DNA of 64,000 nt from contig JAUHWG010000014.1 in NCBI GenBank assembly GCA_030424595.1, forward strand, positions 62,001-126,000. The letters run 5' to 3'. The position numbers were made by a program, and so were the translations under genes. Position 1 is the first letter of the stretch. Every line of letters begins with the position of its first letter. This stretch comes from Polyangia bacterium (lineage in GTDB: Bacteria > Myxococcota_A > Polyangia > Nannocystales > Nannocystaceae). The notes below the pieces were generated by a model. It was given only the letters and a program-made list of their open reading frames with translations, was not told the origin of the DNA and did not search any database. Of this stretch, positions 8,803 through 17,886 are shown one piece after another.

Positions 8803-9411
8803 ATGTACGCCCGCAGCCACGACCACCTCCCCGAGACCGCCGACCCCGAGGCCGCCCTCGTCGCGCGCGCCGCTGGCGGTGACCGGCGGGCGCTGCGAAG
8901 GCTCTACGAGCGCTCACTCCCCCAGGTACGCGCCTTCCTCCTGCGCATGCTCGGTCCCGACCCTGAGCTCGACGACATGATCCAGACCGTCTTCATCCGG
9001 GCCTTTAACGCCCTCGGGACCTTCCGCGGCGACTCCAAGCTGAGCACCTGGCTCTACCAGATCTGCGGCAACACCTGCCGCAACCTCATGCGCAGCCGCT
9101 ACCGCCAGCGTCGCCTCCACGACGCCCTCCACTTCTTCACCGTCGCCCGTGAGGGCGACCGCGACAACGTCGACCTCAGCGCCAAGCGAGAGGCGCTGCG
9201 CCTCCTCCAGAGGCTCCGCCCGGAGCTGCGCGAGGTCTTCGTCCTCTACCACCACGAGGGCCTGACGATCCCCGAGATCGGCGAGATCCTGGGCACCGCG
9301 ACCTCGACCGTCGGCGACCGCCTCCAGCGCGCGCGGGGGCTCCTCCACAAGCACGCCAACGCCGAGCCCAGGAGGTCGCGCCCGCAGCCCTTCGCCCTCG
9401 CGCTCGGCTGA
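8803..9411 (+). CDS. ECF-type RNA polymerase sigma factor
   Basis: 202 residues, the normal length for an extracytoplasmic-function sigma factor. Region 2 is at about 28-95 (DDMIQTVFIRAF, then FRGDSKLSTWLYQI) and contacts the -10 element and core polymerase. Region 4 is at about 130-185, with the HTH GLTIPEIGEILGTATSTVGDRL for the -35 element. ATG 8803 has GACGAGGAG upstream. No anti-sigma gene is adjacent; the next gene downstream encodes a lipoprotein, so the signal source is unclear. A short GC hairpin (CCTCC-TCTC-GGAGG) follows the stop. Confidence 0.93.
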   Translation: MYARSHDHLPETADPEAALVARAAGGDRRALRRLYERSLPQVRAFLLRMLGPDPELDDMIQTVFIRAFNALGTFRGDSKLSTWLYQICGNTCRNLMRSRYRQRRLHDALHFFTVAREGDRDNVDLSAKREALRLLQRLRPELREVFVLYHHEGLTIPEIGEILGTATSTVGDRLQRARGLLHKHANAEPRRSRPQPFALALG

Positions 9412-9559
9412 GCGGTCCTCCTCTCGGAGGCGAGCGGGCGCAGATCCTGTGCGGGTCGTTGGCGCTTCGAAGGTGCCCTCGGCGCCGTAGATCGGACGTC
9501 CTCACGGCTTTGGCGTCGCCCGCGCTCTAGGGTCGAGTGGGATACTCTCCGGAGCAAAG

Positions 9560-10552
9560 GTGGTCGGACTGGTGGGAAGAGCGATAGGGACTTCGGCGGG
9601 CCTCGTCTGTGGGGGGGTGATCGCCCTTCTCGCGATCTCCTGCGCGGGCGGAGGGGGTGGCGAAGGGGAGACGAGCGAGGTCGCAGGCGAGCTCGAGCAG
9701 TACACGCCTGACCAAGCGAAGTGGGAGACCTTCGCCACCAAGCCCTTCGAAGGCGGCACCAACACGGCCCACGACCCCGATGGTGTCGGCTGGATCAGCG
9801 CAGAGGACTGGGCTGCGGCGGAGTGGGACGGGACTGTCTACAATCCGTCGAAGATGACGAAAGAGGAGTTCGCCGCCGCGATCTGCCCGAGCGTGGACCG
9901 CGTGCGGGGGATCCGAGAGGTCTTCTATGCCCATAAGCCCTTCGCGGACAATGAGAACCCGACCAAGGCCGAGGTCGATGAGTGGCACAGGATCGCGATA
10001 AACCACCTCCGAGCGCTGATCGGCTACACGAGCGACGATCGGCAGGTGAAGAAGGACCACTGCATGCACGCGCGGGCGTTGTGGGGCGACGAGCGAAAGT
10101 TCACGACCATGTGGGATGACGAGTACCCGGGCGACGTGGGATCGGCCGCGGGACCTTGCCAGGGCTCAGGCAACGCACATTGTGGCGCGAGCTTCATCCC
10201 CGACCTGGAGGATCAGGCCCCCTATCTCCCCGAGGAGCACCCCGGCTGCAGCACCCAGGCGGGCTCCGAGGGCGTCTTTGGCGGGCCCAAGTCGAACATC
10301 CCCTGGTCGCTCAAGTGGTCTCGCGGGTTTTGCAACACGCTCCTGGCGGAGGGCTACTGGGGCGGCCACGTCGGACCCTGGTTTCATCGTGAGAAGTTTG
10401 GCTTCAGCTTTTGGGACGACGACCCCGACGACAACAACAACAACGCTGTCCTTCGCGCGAAGTGGACAGGCAGCTTGATGTCGAACCTCTACTGCAACCC
10501 CGCGGAGCCTGACTGCGACCCGGAGAACACGGGGCCGGGCGTCGACATGTAG
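9560..10552 (+). CDS. Secreted lipoprotein of unknown function
   Basis: 330 residues. The signal peptide ends in a lipobox (LLAISC), followed by a Gly-rich spacer, so the mature protein should be lipid-anchored. The remainder is rich in Trp, Asp, Gly and Cys (FSFWDDDPD, CNPAEPDCD), typical of a disulfide-bonded extracytoplasmic protein. No catalytic family was recognised. The start is GTG 9560 with GGAG five bases upstream. It follows the ECF sigma gene by 148 bp on the same strand and might be its target or partner, but nothing in the sequence proves this. Confidence 0.8.
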   Translation: MVGLVGRAIGTSAGLVCGGVIALLAISCAGGGGGEGETSEVAGELEQYTPDQAKWETFATKPFEGGTNTAHDPDGVGWISAEDWAAAEWDGTVYNPSKMTKEEFAAAICPSVDRVRGIREVFYAHKPFADNENPTKAEVDEWHRIAINHLRALIGYTSDDRQVKKDHCMHARALWGDERKFTTMWDDEYPGDVGSAAGPCQGSGNAHCGASFIPDLEDQAPYLPEEHPGCSTQAGSEGVFGGPKSNIPWSLKWSRGFCNTLLAEGYWGGHVGPWFHREKFGFSFWDDDPDDNNNNAVLRAKWTGSLMSNLYCNPAEPDCDPENTGPGVDM

Positions 10553-10695
10553 AGTGGAGCGGCGGGAGGTTGCCGCCCCATGATGGCGCGCTGTGTTGCC
10601 TCAACGTGCCCTCCTCGATCGACGAAGACATCCTGCACAAGCCTACGCCCTGCAAGGTGGGTCGCTTCGAGCAGCGACGGCCGCCGCGAGTTTAT

Positions 10696-10711
10696 CGTGC
10701 CTCGGGGCACG
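10696..10711. terminator. Hairpin between convergent genes
   Basis: CGTGCC-TCGG-GGCACG forms a perfect 6-bp stem with a four-base loop. It lies in the 263-bp gap where the plus-strand lipoprotein and the minus-strand OmpA gene converge. There is no clear T-run on either side (ATAAAC follows on the minus strand), so terminator function is a guess. The rest of this gap holds nothing recognisable. Confidence 0.3.
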
Positions 10712-10815
10712 CACGTACCCCGCGGCAGCGATGAGCTCATCGAGTCCTGGACGAGCGGAGGGGGCCGACGAGCGCGGCGCGAGAGCAGACGCTCCTGCCG
10801 CTGCGGCACGACCTC

Positions 10816-11967
10816 CTAGGGGGCCGGGGGCTGGACGAAGGTGATCTCGACGCGCCGGTTGATGGCCCGCCCGTCCTTGCTCCGGTTGTCCGCGATCGGC
10901 TCCGACGAACCCTTGCCGAGCGACGTGATCCGCGAGGGATTCACGCCCTTCTCGACGAGGTAGGCCAGGACCGCGTCGGAGCGGCTCTTGCCGAGGGTGA
11001 GGTTCGCGGTCGTACCTCCTCGGTTGTCTGTGTGGGCCTCGACGATCACGGCGAACTCGGCGTAGGTCGACGCTAGCCCGGCGAGCTTCTCGAGCGATGC
11101 TTTTGAGATCGGTGCGACGAAGGTCTCCCCGGACTCGAAGACGCCCCGCAGGGTCACGGTGACGCCCCGGTCCGAGACGCGGCGGGTGTCGCCGGTCGCC
11201 TTGACCGCATCAAAGAGGCCCTTGAGCCGCCCCTCATAGGTCCTGCGGGCGCGATCGGCCTCGAACTTTGGGGTGGCGATCTGCTTCGCCTGGGTCGCGC
11301 TGGCGGTCGCGTTGACGGAGAGCTTCTCGGCGCCGGCGAGGTCTCCCTCTTTCAGCGTGGCGGTCGCGACGGCGAGCGTCTGCTGCGCCCGCAGGTAGGG
11401 GGCCGGGGCGAAGACGGAGGCCTGGACCGCCTCTGCGTCCTTGAGCGCGGCCATCGCGGCGAGCATCGCCGTGTTGGTCGCGGCCTTCGCCTTCTCGTTC
11501 TGCTTCTGCGTCGCCATGGCCTTCGACGCCGAGTCCATCTGCTCCTGCAGCTGGATGAGCTTCTCCAGGCGGGCGAGCGCTAGCATCTCCTCGTCACGCT
11601 CTGCCTTGGCGTTGGCGAGGGAGGCCTCTGCGGTGGCTAGGCGCCGATCGGCGGTCGCGACCCGAGCCTCCGCGTCGAGCGTGTGCGAGCGAGCCTCGGC
11701 TGTCCGCCAGAGCAGGACGGCGACCTGGGAGTGGTGCGCCACCGCCTCGTCCTCCTTGTCACGCTCGGACTTGATCGCGGTGGTGTACTCGACCTCCGCC
11801 GCGTTGAAGAGGTCGGGGCTCCGCTCGCGGATGAGGGAGGCCTCCTCGGCCTCCTTCGCCTGCTCGTAGCTGACCATCGTCGGCGCACGGTCGGTGTTGT
11901 GGGCACAGCCCATGGCGAGGGACGACAGGGTGATCCCGGTGATGAGGGTGATGAAACGGGTCTTCAC
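10816..11967 (-). CDS. OmpA-family lipoprotein with helical N-terminal domain
   Basis: 383 residues. A signal peptide with lipobox (LAMGC) leads into a long Ala/Glu-rich helical region (about 30-250) that resembles DUF4398-type domains. A C-terminal OmpA peptidoglycan-binding domain follows at about 270-380. The OmpA part shows the usual VEAHTDNRGG...NLTLGKSRSDAVLAYL and RAINRRVEITF motifs; the Asp and Arg bind diaminopimelate in the family. It should tie the outer membrane to the cell wall. GTG 11967 is preceded by a perfect AGGAGG seven bases upstream and overlaps the previous stop as GTGA, so the pair is translationally coupled. Confidence 0.92.
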   Translation of the reverse strand: MKTRFITLITGITLSSLAMGCAHNTDRAPTMVSYEQAKEAEEASLIRERSPDLFNAAEVEYTTAIKSERDKEDEAVAHHSQVAVLLWRTAEARSHTLDAEARVATADRRLATAEASLANAKAERDEEMLALARLEKLIQLQEQMDSASKAMATQKQNEKAKAATNTAMLAAMAALKDAEAVQASVFAPAPYLRAQQTLAVATATLKEGDLAGAEKLSVNATASATQAKQIATPKFEADRARRTYEGRLKGLFDAVKATGDTRRVSDRGVTVTLRGVFESGETFVAPISKASLEKLAGLASTYAEFAVIVEAHTDNRGGTTANLTLGKSRSDAVLAYLVEKGVNPSRITSLGKGSSEPIADNRSKDGRAINRRVEITFVQPPAP

Positions 11968-12410
11968 TGGGCCACCTCCTTCTCGAGCGCGACGTGGCGG
12001 TCGTGGAGCGCGTCGAGCTCGTCCTCCACGCGGCGAAGCTCGGCCTCTTTGGCCTCCGCCCGAGAGATCGCGGCGCTCGCCGCATCCTCTGCCTTCGCCC
12101 GGAGGATCAGGGCCTCGATGAGGGGCATGACCGCGTCTAGGCGATCGAGCGCCCACTCGAGCTGCTCGCGCTTGCGACGGTTGTCGACGTAGGACTGTGC
12201 TTCGCCGAGCCAGGCCCGGGCCATGCCGAACTCCGCGGTGGCCACTCGCCGCTCATCACGTTCTCCGAGCTGCTGGAGGGTCACTGTATGGGATTGGATA
12301 GACGTCTGCGCCTGCGCAGAGGGCTGCTTCGCCACGGCGGTGGAGCCAAGGCTAGAGGATAGGAAGAGCGCTCCCACGAGGGCTGTAGCGCCTGTATATC
12401 TTCGATTCAT
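11964..12410 (-). CDS. Periplasmic helical protein coupled to the OmpA lipoprotein
   Basis: 148 residues with a classical signal peptide (LVGALFLSSSLGSTAVA). An almost entirely helical, heptad-like mature part follows, rich in Ala, Glu, Leu and Arg (AEAKEAELRRVEDELDALHD), so a coiled coil is likely. Its last codons overlap the GTG of the OmpA-family gene by 4 bp, which points to a shared complex in the periplasm. ATG 12410 was chosen over an upstream frame extension because it begins the signal peptide and has CGGAGA before it. It resembles DUF4398-like partner proteins; no enzymatic motif is seen. Confidence 0.82.
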   Translation of the reverse strand: MNRRYTGATALVGALFLSSSLGSTAVAKQPSAQAQTSIQSHTVTLQQLGERDERRVATAEFGMARAWLGEAQSYVDNRRKREQLEWALDRLDAVMPLIEALILRAKAEDAASAAISRAEAKEAELRRVEDELDALHDRHVALEKEVAQ

Positions 12411-12953
12411 GAATTCTCCGTCGACGGTAGTTCGTCGATACCGTCGCAACATAGGTCGCGCATGAGCGATGACCACTCCGAGAACCGCGCGATCGCGGCG
12501 CCTCGCTGTCGGAGAATCGTGCTGTCCGGACAGTCAGGACCCCATTGCTGCCCGAGGGGGGAATTGAGTCGCGGACTGGCTCGTGAGCGTGTGACCTATA
12601 GGCGAAGGGCCGTGCTCGGCGAGCGGGGCCGAACGGGCAGAAGCCTCGCAGTATGGCCTTAGGAGGCCATGTACGCCGCCGGCACACGGCGCTGTAGGGT
12701 CTTTGGCCCGCATCTCACAGAGGGCGCTGGCCCGTGGCTTTAGTCACCCCCAAAGGGAGAACTCACGGCAAAAAATACTAGGACTCTCGCGATGAGGATA
12801 TCCCCGTATTGCTTTCTTTCTTTCTTTTGCATTGGATCTTCGCCGAAGAGCTCGCAATAGTCGTATGGACCCAGGCAGCTGGCGCCGGGGGCCGCTGTGA
12901 GCCGGCGCGAGCGTGGCGCTCTGCGAAGCCCCTCGACGCGAAGAAGATGTGAA
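12411..12953. other. Intergenic region without a gene
   Basis: It holds the promoter side of the OmpA operon (right end of that operon at 12410). A run of four TTTC-type repeats lies at about 12813-12827 in an AT-richer patch. No coding potential stands out on either strand. Confidence 0.5.
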
Positions 12954-12980
12954 GAGGCCGCTCCACCTCGGAGCGGCCTC
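12954..12980 (-). terminator. Rho-independent-type terminator of the beta-helix lipoprotein gene
   Basis: A perfect 11-bp stem: GAGGCCGCTCC (12954-12964) pairs with GGAGCGGCCTC (12970-12980) around a five-base loop. It lies 66 bp past the stop codon at 13047. On the minus strand the hairpin is followed by the T-rich TTCACATCTTCTT. Confidence 0.7.
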
Positions 12981-13046
12981 GGAATTTCGGGCGTTGTGAG
13001 CCCCCCGCGACACCGGAGGGCATCGTCGATCGCCGGTCGAGCGCCG

Positions 13047-14876
13047 CTAGATGCAGCCGACGATCAAGCTGTCGTCGGCGGCCGCGTGGACCCCCGTGGT
13101 CCCCGGGAAGTCGGTGCCCCCAGAGCAGGTCAGGGTGGCGCCGGAGGACACCCACGCGCCGTACCCACCGCCGGGCCCGACCTTCGCGTCGACCAGCTCG
13201 AGGGAGCCGTTGGCGACGACAAAGAGCGACGCCTCGGTCGTCGGGTCGCCGTTCCAGGGGACCGATCCTGCGTCCAAGACCTCGACGTTGCTCAGCCGGT
13301 TGGCGGCGTTGTTGCTCTCGAATTGCAGCCCACGCCAGAACCCCGCGGCGTTGCTGTTGGCGCCGCGGAAGACGATCGGGCTCTCCGCCGTGCCGCTCGC
13401 CGTAATGCTGCCGAGCTTCTTGACTTGCATGCCGATGTCCTGGGCGTACTCGAGCTGGGTGCCCGCCTCGATCTCGAGCGGCGCCTCGACGTACATCCGA
13501 TCGGCGATGTAGTAGGGGGTCCCGAGATCGCGCCAGATCGCCGCGCGGCTCACGGTGTCGTTGTTGCCGAAGACCACCCAGACGCGATCGTCGGTGTTGC
13601 CGTCGAAGGTGCTGGTCCCCGCGAGCTCGCCGACCCTGTCGGGGTGGACGCGCATCGGCACATTGTTGTCGTGAATATGGTTGTCGGCGAAGCCCGTGAC
13701 GCGGGCGTCCTGCGCCAGCCACAGGCCGTAGCCTGCGCCGTTGTGGACCTCGGTGTTGGTGATCAGCGCGGAGCCGGAGGACTGCATAAAGATCGCGGCG
13801 ACGGTGTCGCCGTTCCCGTTCCAGGCGTTGGAGCCGGTGTCGGCGATCCGCACGTGATCGAGGACGACGCCGTAGCTGAGCGGCTCCTCGGTGCCGCCGA
13901 CCTCGACGGCGAGCCCCTGCCAATAGCCGCGGGTGCCGACCGAGGCGCCCTCGAAGACGATCGGGCTCTCGGCGGTTCCGACGGCCGAGAGCGAGCCGTC
14001 CGCGCGCACGGTGAGCGACGAGCCCTCCTCCATCTGGACGACGACCCCGGGGTCCAAGGTCAGCGGGGCCTCGATGAAGCTCCGGTCGGTGACGAAGTAG
14101 GGGACCGCGAGCGCGGCCCAGGTCACGGCCTCGCTGAGGGTCTCAGTGTTGCCGAAGCCGACGTGGATACGGTCGTCGTCGTTGCCGTCAAACACGGTCT
14201 CTTGGCCGAAGGCCGCGGCCCCTGCCATCGACACCCACGCCGTCTCCGGGTTGCCTGTGAACGCGAGGTTCGCGGCGGAGAGCGCTACGTCCCCGCCCGC
14301 CCGCAGCGCGCGTCCGGTGTTGTCTTGGAAGGTGACCCAGGAGAGCGAGAGGGTCGTCGAGCCGTCGAGCCAGAGCGCGCCGAAGGAGTCGCTCGCGCCG
14401 TTCCACTGCGTCGACGCGGAGTTCTCGAGGACGACGTGCTCCCAGGCGTTGTCGCTCCCCTGGCTGTCGACGAAGGAGACGCCCTGCCAGGAGATCAGCG
14501 GATCGGCGGTCCCGAGGTAGACGGGCGCCTCCGCGGTGCCCTTGATCCTCAGCTGACCGCCGGTGCGGATCGAGACCGCGATGTCGGGGCCAAAGCGTAG
14601 TTCCGCGCCCTCCTCGATGGTGACGATCCCGTCGCTTAGGTTGAGCTTCTCGTCGACGGTCCAACAGGTCCCGGCGGGGATGACGAGCCCGCCGACGAAC
14701 TCAGCGTCCGTCAGGGGGAGCGACTCCGGGCACAGGATCATCGACCCGGTCTCGGTTTCGGACGTCGAGCCGGTCGTCGACTCCACGCTGGTGTCGGTCC
14801 CCTCCGTCGTTTCGGGGGTCGCGTTCGGACACGCGACGAGGAGAGGGGAGAGGGCGAATAGGATCGGCAAGCGCAT
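13047..14876 (-). CDS. Lipoprotein with right-handed parallel beta-helix repeats
   Basis: 609 residues. Signal peptide and lipobox (LLVAC), then a Thr/Ser/Glu linker at about 20-45. A long repetitive region follows in which phrases such as SPIVFEGA, YWQGL, SPIVFRGA and FWRGLQF recur about every 100-150 residues, interleaved with short inner repeats. This is the pattern of a right-handed parallel beta-helix (pectate-lyase-like solenoid). Such proteins are surface carbohydrate-binding or adhesive proteins or lyases; no catalytic residues were identified. ATG 14876 has GGAG six bases upstream and begins the signal peptide; the frame extends further upstream without meaning. An 11-bp-stem terminator follows. 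Confidence 0.87.
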   Translation of the reverse strand: MRLPILFALSPLLVACPNATPETTEGTDTSVESTTGSTSETETGSMILCPESLPLTDAEFVGGLVIPAGTCWTVDEKLNLSDGIVTIEEGAELRFGPDIAVSIRTGGQLRIKGTAEAPVYLGTADPLISWQGVSFVDSQGSDNAWEHVVLENSASTQWNGASDSFGALWLDGSTTLSLSWVTFQDNTGRALRAGGDVALSAANLAFTGNPETAWVSMAGAAAFGQETVFDGNDDDRIHVGFGNTETLSEAVTWAALAVPYFVTDRSFIEAPLTLDPGVVVQMEEGSSLTVRADGSLSAVGTAESPIVFEGASVGTRGYWQGLAVEVGGTEEPLSYGVVLDHVRIADTGSNAWNGNGDTVAAIFMQSSGSALITNTEVHNGAGYGLWLAQDARVTGFADNHIHDNNVPMRVHPDRVGELAGTSTFDGNTDDRVWVVFGNNDTVSRAAIWRDLGTPYYIADRMYVEAPLEIEAGTQLEYAQDIGMQVKKLGSITASGTAESPIVFRGANSNAAGFWRGLQFESNNAANRLSNVEVLDAGSVPWNGDPTTEASLFVVANGSLELVDAKVGPGGGYGAWVSSGATLTCSGGTDFPGTTGVHAAADDSLIVGCI

Positions 14877-14960
14877 GAAGACTCCAGAGGTGTGTTCTGC
14901 TTCGGTCCACAGGGAAGAGCCGCGAGAGGGGCCAAACTTTCTTGAAGTTCCCAAGGGCCG

Positions 14961-15584
14961 GTGCAAGGCTGGGTGGCCCTGGAGATCGCCCTGAACGACG
15001 GTCCCCCCATCACGGAGCTGTTACAGCGGCTGGCGAGCGGAGACGCCCACGCGGCCGAGCGCCTCGCCCCCTCGCTCTATGCCGATCTTCGGCGGATCGC
15101 CCACGGTCAGCGGGCCCGCTGGCGCGGCGAGGCGACGCTGCAGACGACGGCGCTCCTCCACGAGGCCTGGCTCAAGGTCGCCCGCGCGCGGGGGCAGGAC
15201 TGGGCGAACCGCGAGCACTTCTTCGCCGTCTGCACCCGGGCGATGCGACAGATCCTCATAAACCACGCCCAGGCCCGGCTCGCCGCCAAGCGAGGCGGCG
15301 GGGTCATCCCTGGGCCCGTCGATGGGGTCCCCGATCTGAGCACTCGCGACGCTGAGCTGGTGATCGCGGTCCAGCAGGCGATCGACGGCCTCCGGGCCAA
15401 GTCCGAGCGTCTCGCGAGCATCGTCGAGTACCGGGTCTACGGCGGCTTTTCGGTCGAGGAGACCGCCGATGTTCTCGGGGTCTCGGCGAGAACGGTGAAA
15501 CGAGAGTGGCAGCGCGCCAGGATCTGGCTCGGCGCGGCTCTGGAGGACGGGAGCCCCGCGTGGTCAGCTCTGGACTCGAGATAG
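14961..15584 (+). CDS. ECF-like sigma factor (TIGR02999/Sigma70_ECF type) paired with a kinase
   Basis: 207 residues. Region 2 covers about 15-95, including LYADLRRIAHGQ, LLHEAWLKV and FFAVCTRAMRQILINHA, the last being a hallmark of this sigma subgroup. Region 4 lies at about 130-190, with HTH FSVEETADVLGVSARTVKREW. This subgroup is typically encoded beside Ser/Thr kinases in myxobacteria and planctomycetes, and here the kinase gene overlaps its 3' end by 25 bp. Control by phosphorylation is known for related pairs and is inferred here. The start is GTG 14961, with GTG 14973 possible. It is divergent from the beta-helix gene with 84 bp between them. Confidence 0.9.
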   Translation: MQGWVALEIALNDGPPITELLQRLASGDAHAAERLAPSLYADLRRIAHGQRARWRGEATLQTTALLHEAWLKVARARGQDWANREHFFAVCTRAMRQILINHAQARLAAKRGGGVIPGPVDGVPDLSTRDAELVIAVQQAIDGLRAKSERLASIVEYRVYGGFSVEETADVLGVSARTVKREWQRARIWLGAALEDGSPAWSALDSR

Positions 15585-17794
15585 ACAAGTCCACCTGGGA
15601 GCACCTCGACGCCCACCTCGACGCCGCGCTCGACCGCACCGGCGCGGCGAGGGAGTCCTACCTCGAGGGGCTGGGCCCGGAGGATCGCGCGGCCCTGCGC
15701 GAGCTGCTCAAGCACGCCGATCGCTCGGGTCCGGTGGAGGAGCTGCTCATGCTCACCGCCGCGGCGTCGGAGCCTGTGATCGGCTCTTGGCGGCTCGGCC
15801 CGGAGATCGGCGCCGGAGGGATGAGCACGGTCTACGAGGCGCACCACGTCGACGCGTCGCTCGACCTGCGAGGGGCGATGAAGCTGCTGCGCGGGGGTCC
15901 GGGGACCGCCCACTTCGTCGAGCGTTTTCAGCAGGAGCGCGACATCCTCATCGGCCTCCGGCACCCGCACATCGTCGGCGTCTTCGACGGGGGCACGACC
16001 GCGGCCGGCACCCCCTACTATGTCATGGAGCGGATCGAGGGTCCGGCCTGGTCGGAGTGGTGCTCGGCGAACCCGCTGCGCGAGCGGGTCCGACGGTTGA
16101 TCCAGATCTGCCGCGCCGTCGACTACGCGCATCAGCGCCTGATCGTCCACTGCGACCTCAAGCCCGCCAACCTGCTCTTCGACGGTGAGGGGGAGCCGCG
16201 GGTGCTCGACTTCGGGATCGCCAAGCTGCTCGCCCTCGGAGAGCAGACGATGACCGGCCAGCGGATGCTCACCCCCCGTTGGTCCGCGCCGGAGCAGGTC
16301 AGCGGCGCAGCGGTGACGACGAGGACCGACGTTCACGCCCTCGGCCTCCTGCTCTGGTCGACGATCACCGAGCGGGTCCCGCGGGAGAGCCTCTCGGGGA
16401 CCGCGCTCCTCGCCGATGTCGGCGTCCGCCCGCTGCCTGCCCCTTCGACCGTCGCCTCGGTCGCGCGGGGGGACCTCGACGCGATCGTCCTACGGGCGAC
16501 GGCCCTCGATCCTGCGCATCGCTACCGCAGCGCGGCGGAGCTCGCCGATGATCTCCAGCGCTACCTCGACGGCGAGGCGGTCATCGCCCGCGCCGGCGCC
16601 CGCTGGTACACCTTCTCGCGGTGGCTCCGGAGCCACCGGCGGAGCGTGCTCGCAGGGGGAGTGATCATCGCCCTCGTGATCGGCTGGTCGATCTCGACCG
16701 CCGCCCAGAACGCCCAGATCGCCGCGGAGCGGGACGCCGCCCGTCAGGCGGCTCGCCGGGCCAAGACCAGCCAAGAGCTCCTCGTCGGGCTCCTGGAGTC
16801 GGCGGATCCGGCCAACGCCCGCGGCGAGAGCCTCACCGCCAGGGAGGTGCTCGACGCGGGCGTCCGTGAGCTGCAGATAGGCTCGGTCGACCCCGATCTG
16901 CGGGGGGAGCTGCTGACCGTGATCGGTCGGGTCCAGCTCGCCGTCGGCGACGAGGAGGCCGCGAGGGCCTCCCTCGAGGAGGCGCGCTCGCTGACCCTGG
17001 AGGCGCTCGGTCCGGACGATCGCCGGACCCTCGAGGCGTCGCTCCAGCTCTGCCGGACGATTCACCCCGAGGGCGACGCGGCGGGGCTCGCCCGGACCCT
17101 CGCGCTCCTCCCCTGGCTGCGCGGGCCAGACAACGCCGACCTGCGGGCTGCGGCGCTCCTCCACGCGGCGGAGCTCCACGGCGATCTCAAGGAATTTGAG
17201 CTGTGTCGCGGGCGGGCGGAGGAGGCGGCCGCGGTCTACGACGAGCTCGGCGACGTCCGTCATGGCGCCCGCGCCCGCGCGGTCCAGGGGTTCGCCGCCC
17301 ACCGCCTCGGCGATGAGCAGGGGAGAGAGCTCCTCGTCCGGGCGCTCGCCGACCTCGAGGGGCTCTTCGGCACCCGCGTTCACCCCGAGATCGCCGACAT
17401 GCTCCACGAGCTGACGATGATGAGCGAGGCTGACGACACTGTCCGTATCGCCCGCGAGGTCGTCGAGATCCGGCGCACTCTCGACGGCGGCGGCTGGCGT
17501 ACGGCGGTCGCCCTCAACAACCTCGGGCTCGCCCTCGAGGGGAGCCGCCCCGAGGAGTCGCTGAGCCTCCTGCGGGAGGGCGTCGCGCTGGCCAGCGAGG
17601 CCCTCGGCGCCACGCACCCCAGGGTCGAGTCGCTGCGGGTGAACCTCGGCGCCGTGCACATGACCTCCGGCGATCCGCTGGAGGGCGAGCGGGTGCTGCG
17701 GCGGGTGCTCGACAATCCCCGCGCGTCGGCGGCGACCCGGGAGCGCGCTCGCGTCTACCTCGAGAGGACGACGCCCGCTGCCGCGGAGGGCTAG
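15560..17794 (+). CDS. Membrane Ser/Thr kinase with TPR tail, partner of the overlapping sigma factor
   Basis: 744 residues. A short N-terminal helical region precedes the kinase domain at about 75-350: glycine loop IGAGGMST, Lys108, catalytic loop HCDLKPAN at 197-204, DFG at 217-219 and SAPEQ. The usual HRD Arg is Cys (HCD), so this is a non-RD kinase and may not need activation-loop phosphorylation. A membrane helix is at about 363-380, then TPR-like repeats to the end (LEEARSLTLEALGPDDRRT type, common in tetratricopeptide kinases). GTG 15560 follows GGGAG and lies inside the sigma-factor gene, so the two are likely co-translated and act together. Confidence 0.93.
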   Translation: MVSSGLEIDKSTWEHLDAHLDAALDRTGAARESYLEGLGPEDRAALRELLKHADRSGPVEELLMLTAAASEPVIGSWRLGPEIGAGGMSTVYEAHHVDASLDLRGAMKLLRGGPGTAHFVERFQQERDILIGLRHPHIVGVFDGGTTAAGTPYYVMERIEGPAWSEWCSANPLRERVRRLIQICRAVDYAHQRLIVHCDLKPANLLFDGEGEPRVLDFGIAKLLALGEQTMTGQRMLTPRWSAPEQVSGAAVTTRTDVHALGLLLWSTITERVPRESLSGTALLADVGVRPLPAPSTVASVARGDLDAIVLRATALDPAHRYRSAAELADDLQRYLDGEAVIARAGARWYTFSRWLRSHRRSVLAGGVIIALVIGWSISTAAQNAQIAAERDAARQAARRAKTSQELLVGLLESADPANARGESLTAREVLDAGVRELQIGSVDPDLRGELLTVIGRVQLAVGDEEAARASLEEARSLTLEALGPDDRRTLEASLQLCRTIHPEGDAAGLARTLALLPWLRGPDNADLRAAALLHAAELHGDLKEFELCRGRAEEAAAVYDELGDVRHGARARAVQGFAAHRLGDEQGRELLVRALADLEGLFGTRVHPEIADMLHELTMMSEADDTVRIAREVVEIRRTLDGGGWRTAVALNNLGLALEGSRPEESLSLLREGVALASEALGATHPRVESLRVNLGAVHMTSGDPLEGERVLRRVLDNPRASAATRERARVYLERTTPAAAEG

Positions 17795-17886
17795 GAAGGA
17801 GGCGGCTGGGGATTGTCGACGATGACCTTCGGGATGTCCGAGCCGCCGTCGTCCGCGAGCGCCTCAGCGGGCGGACGCTGGGCTCC

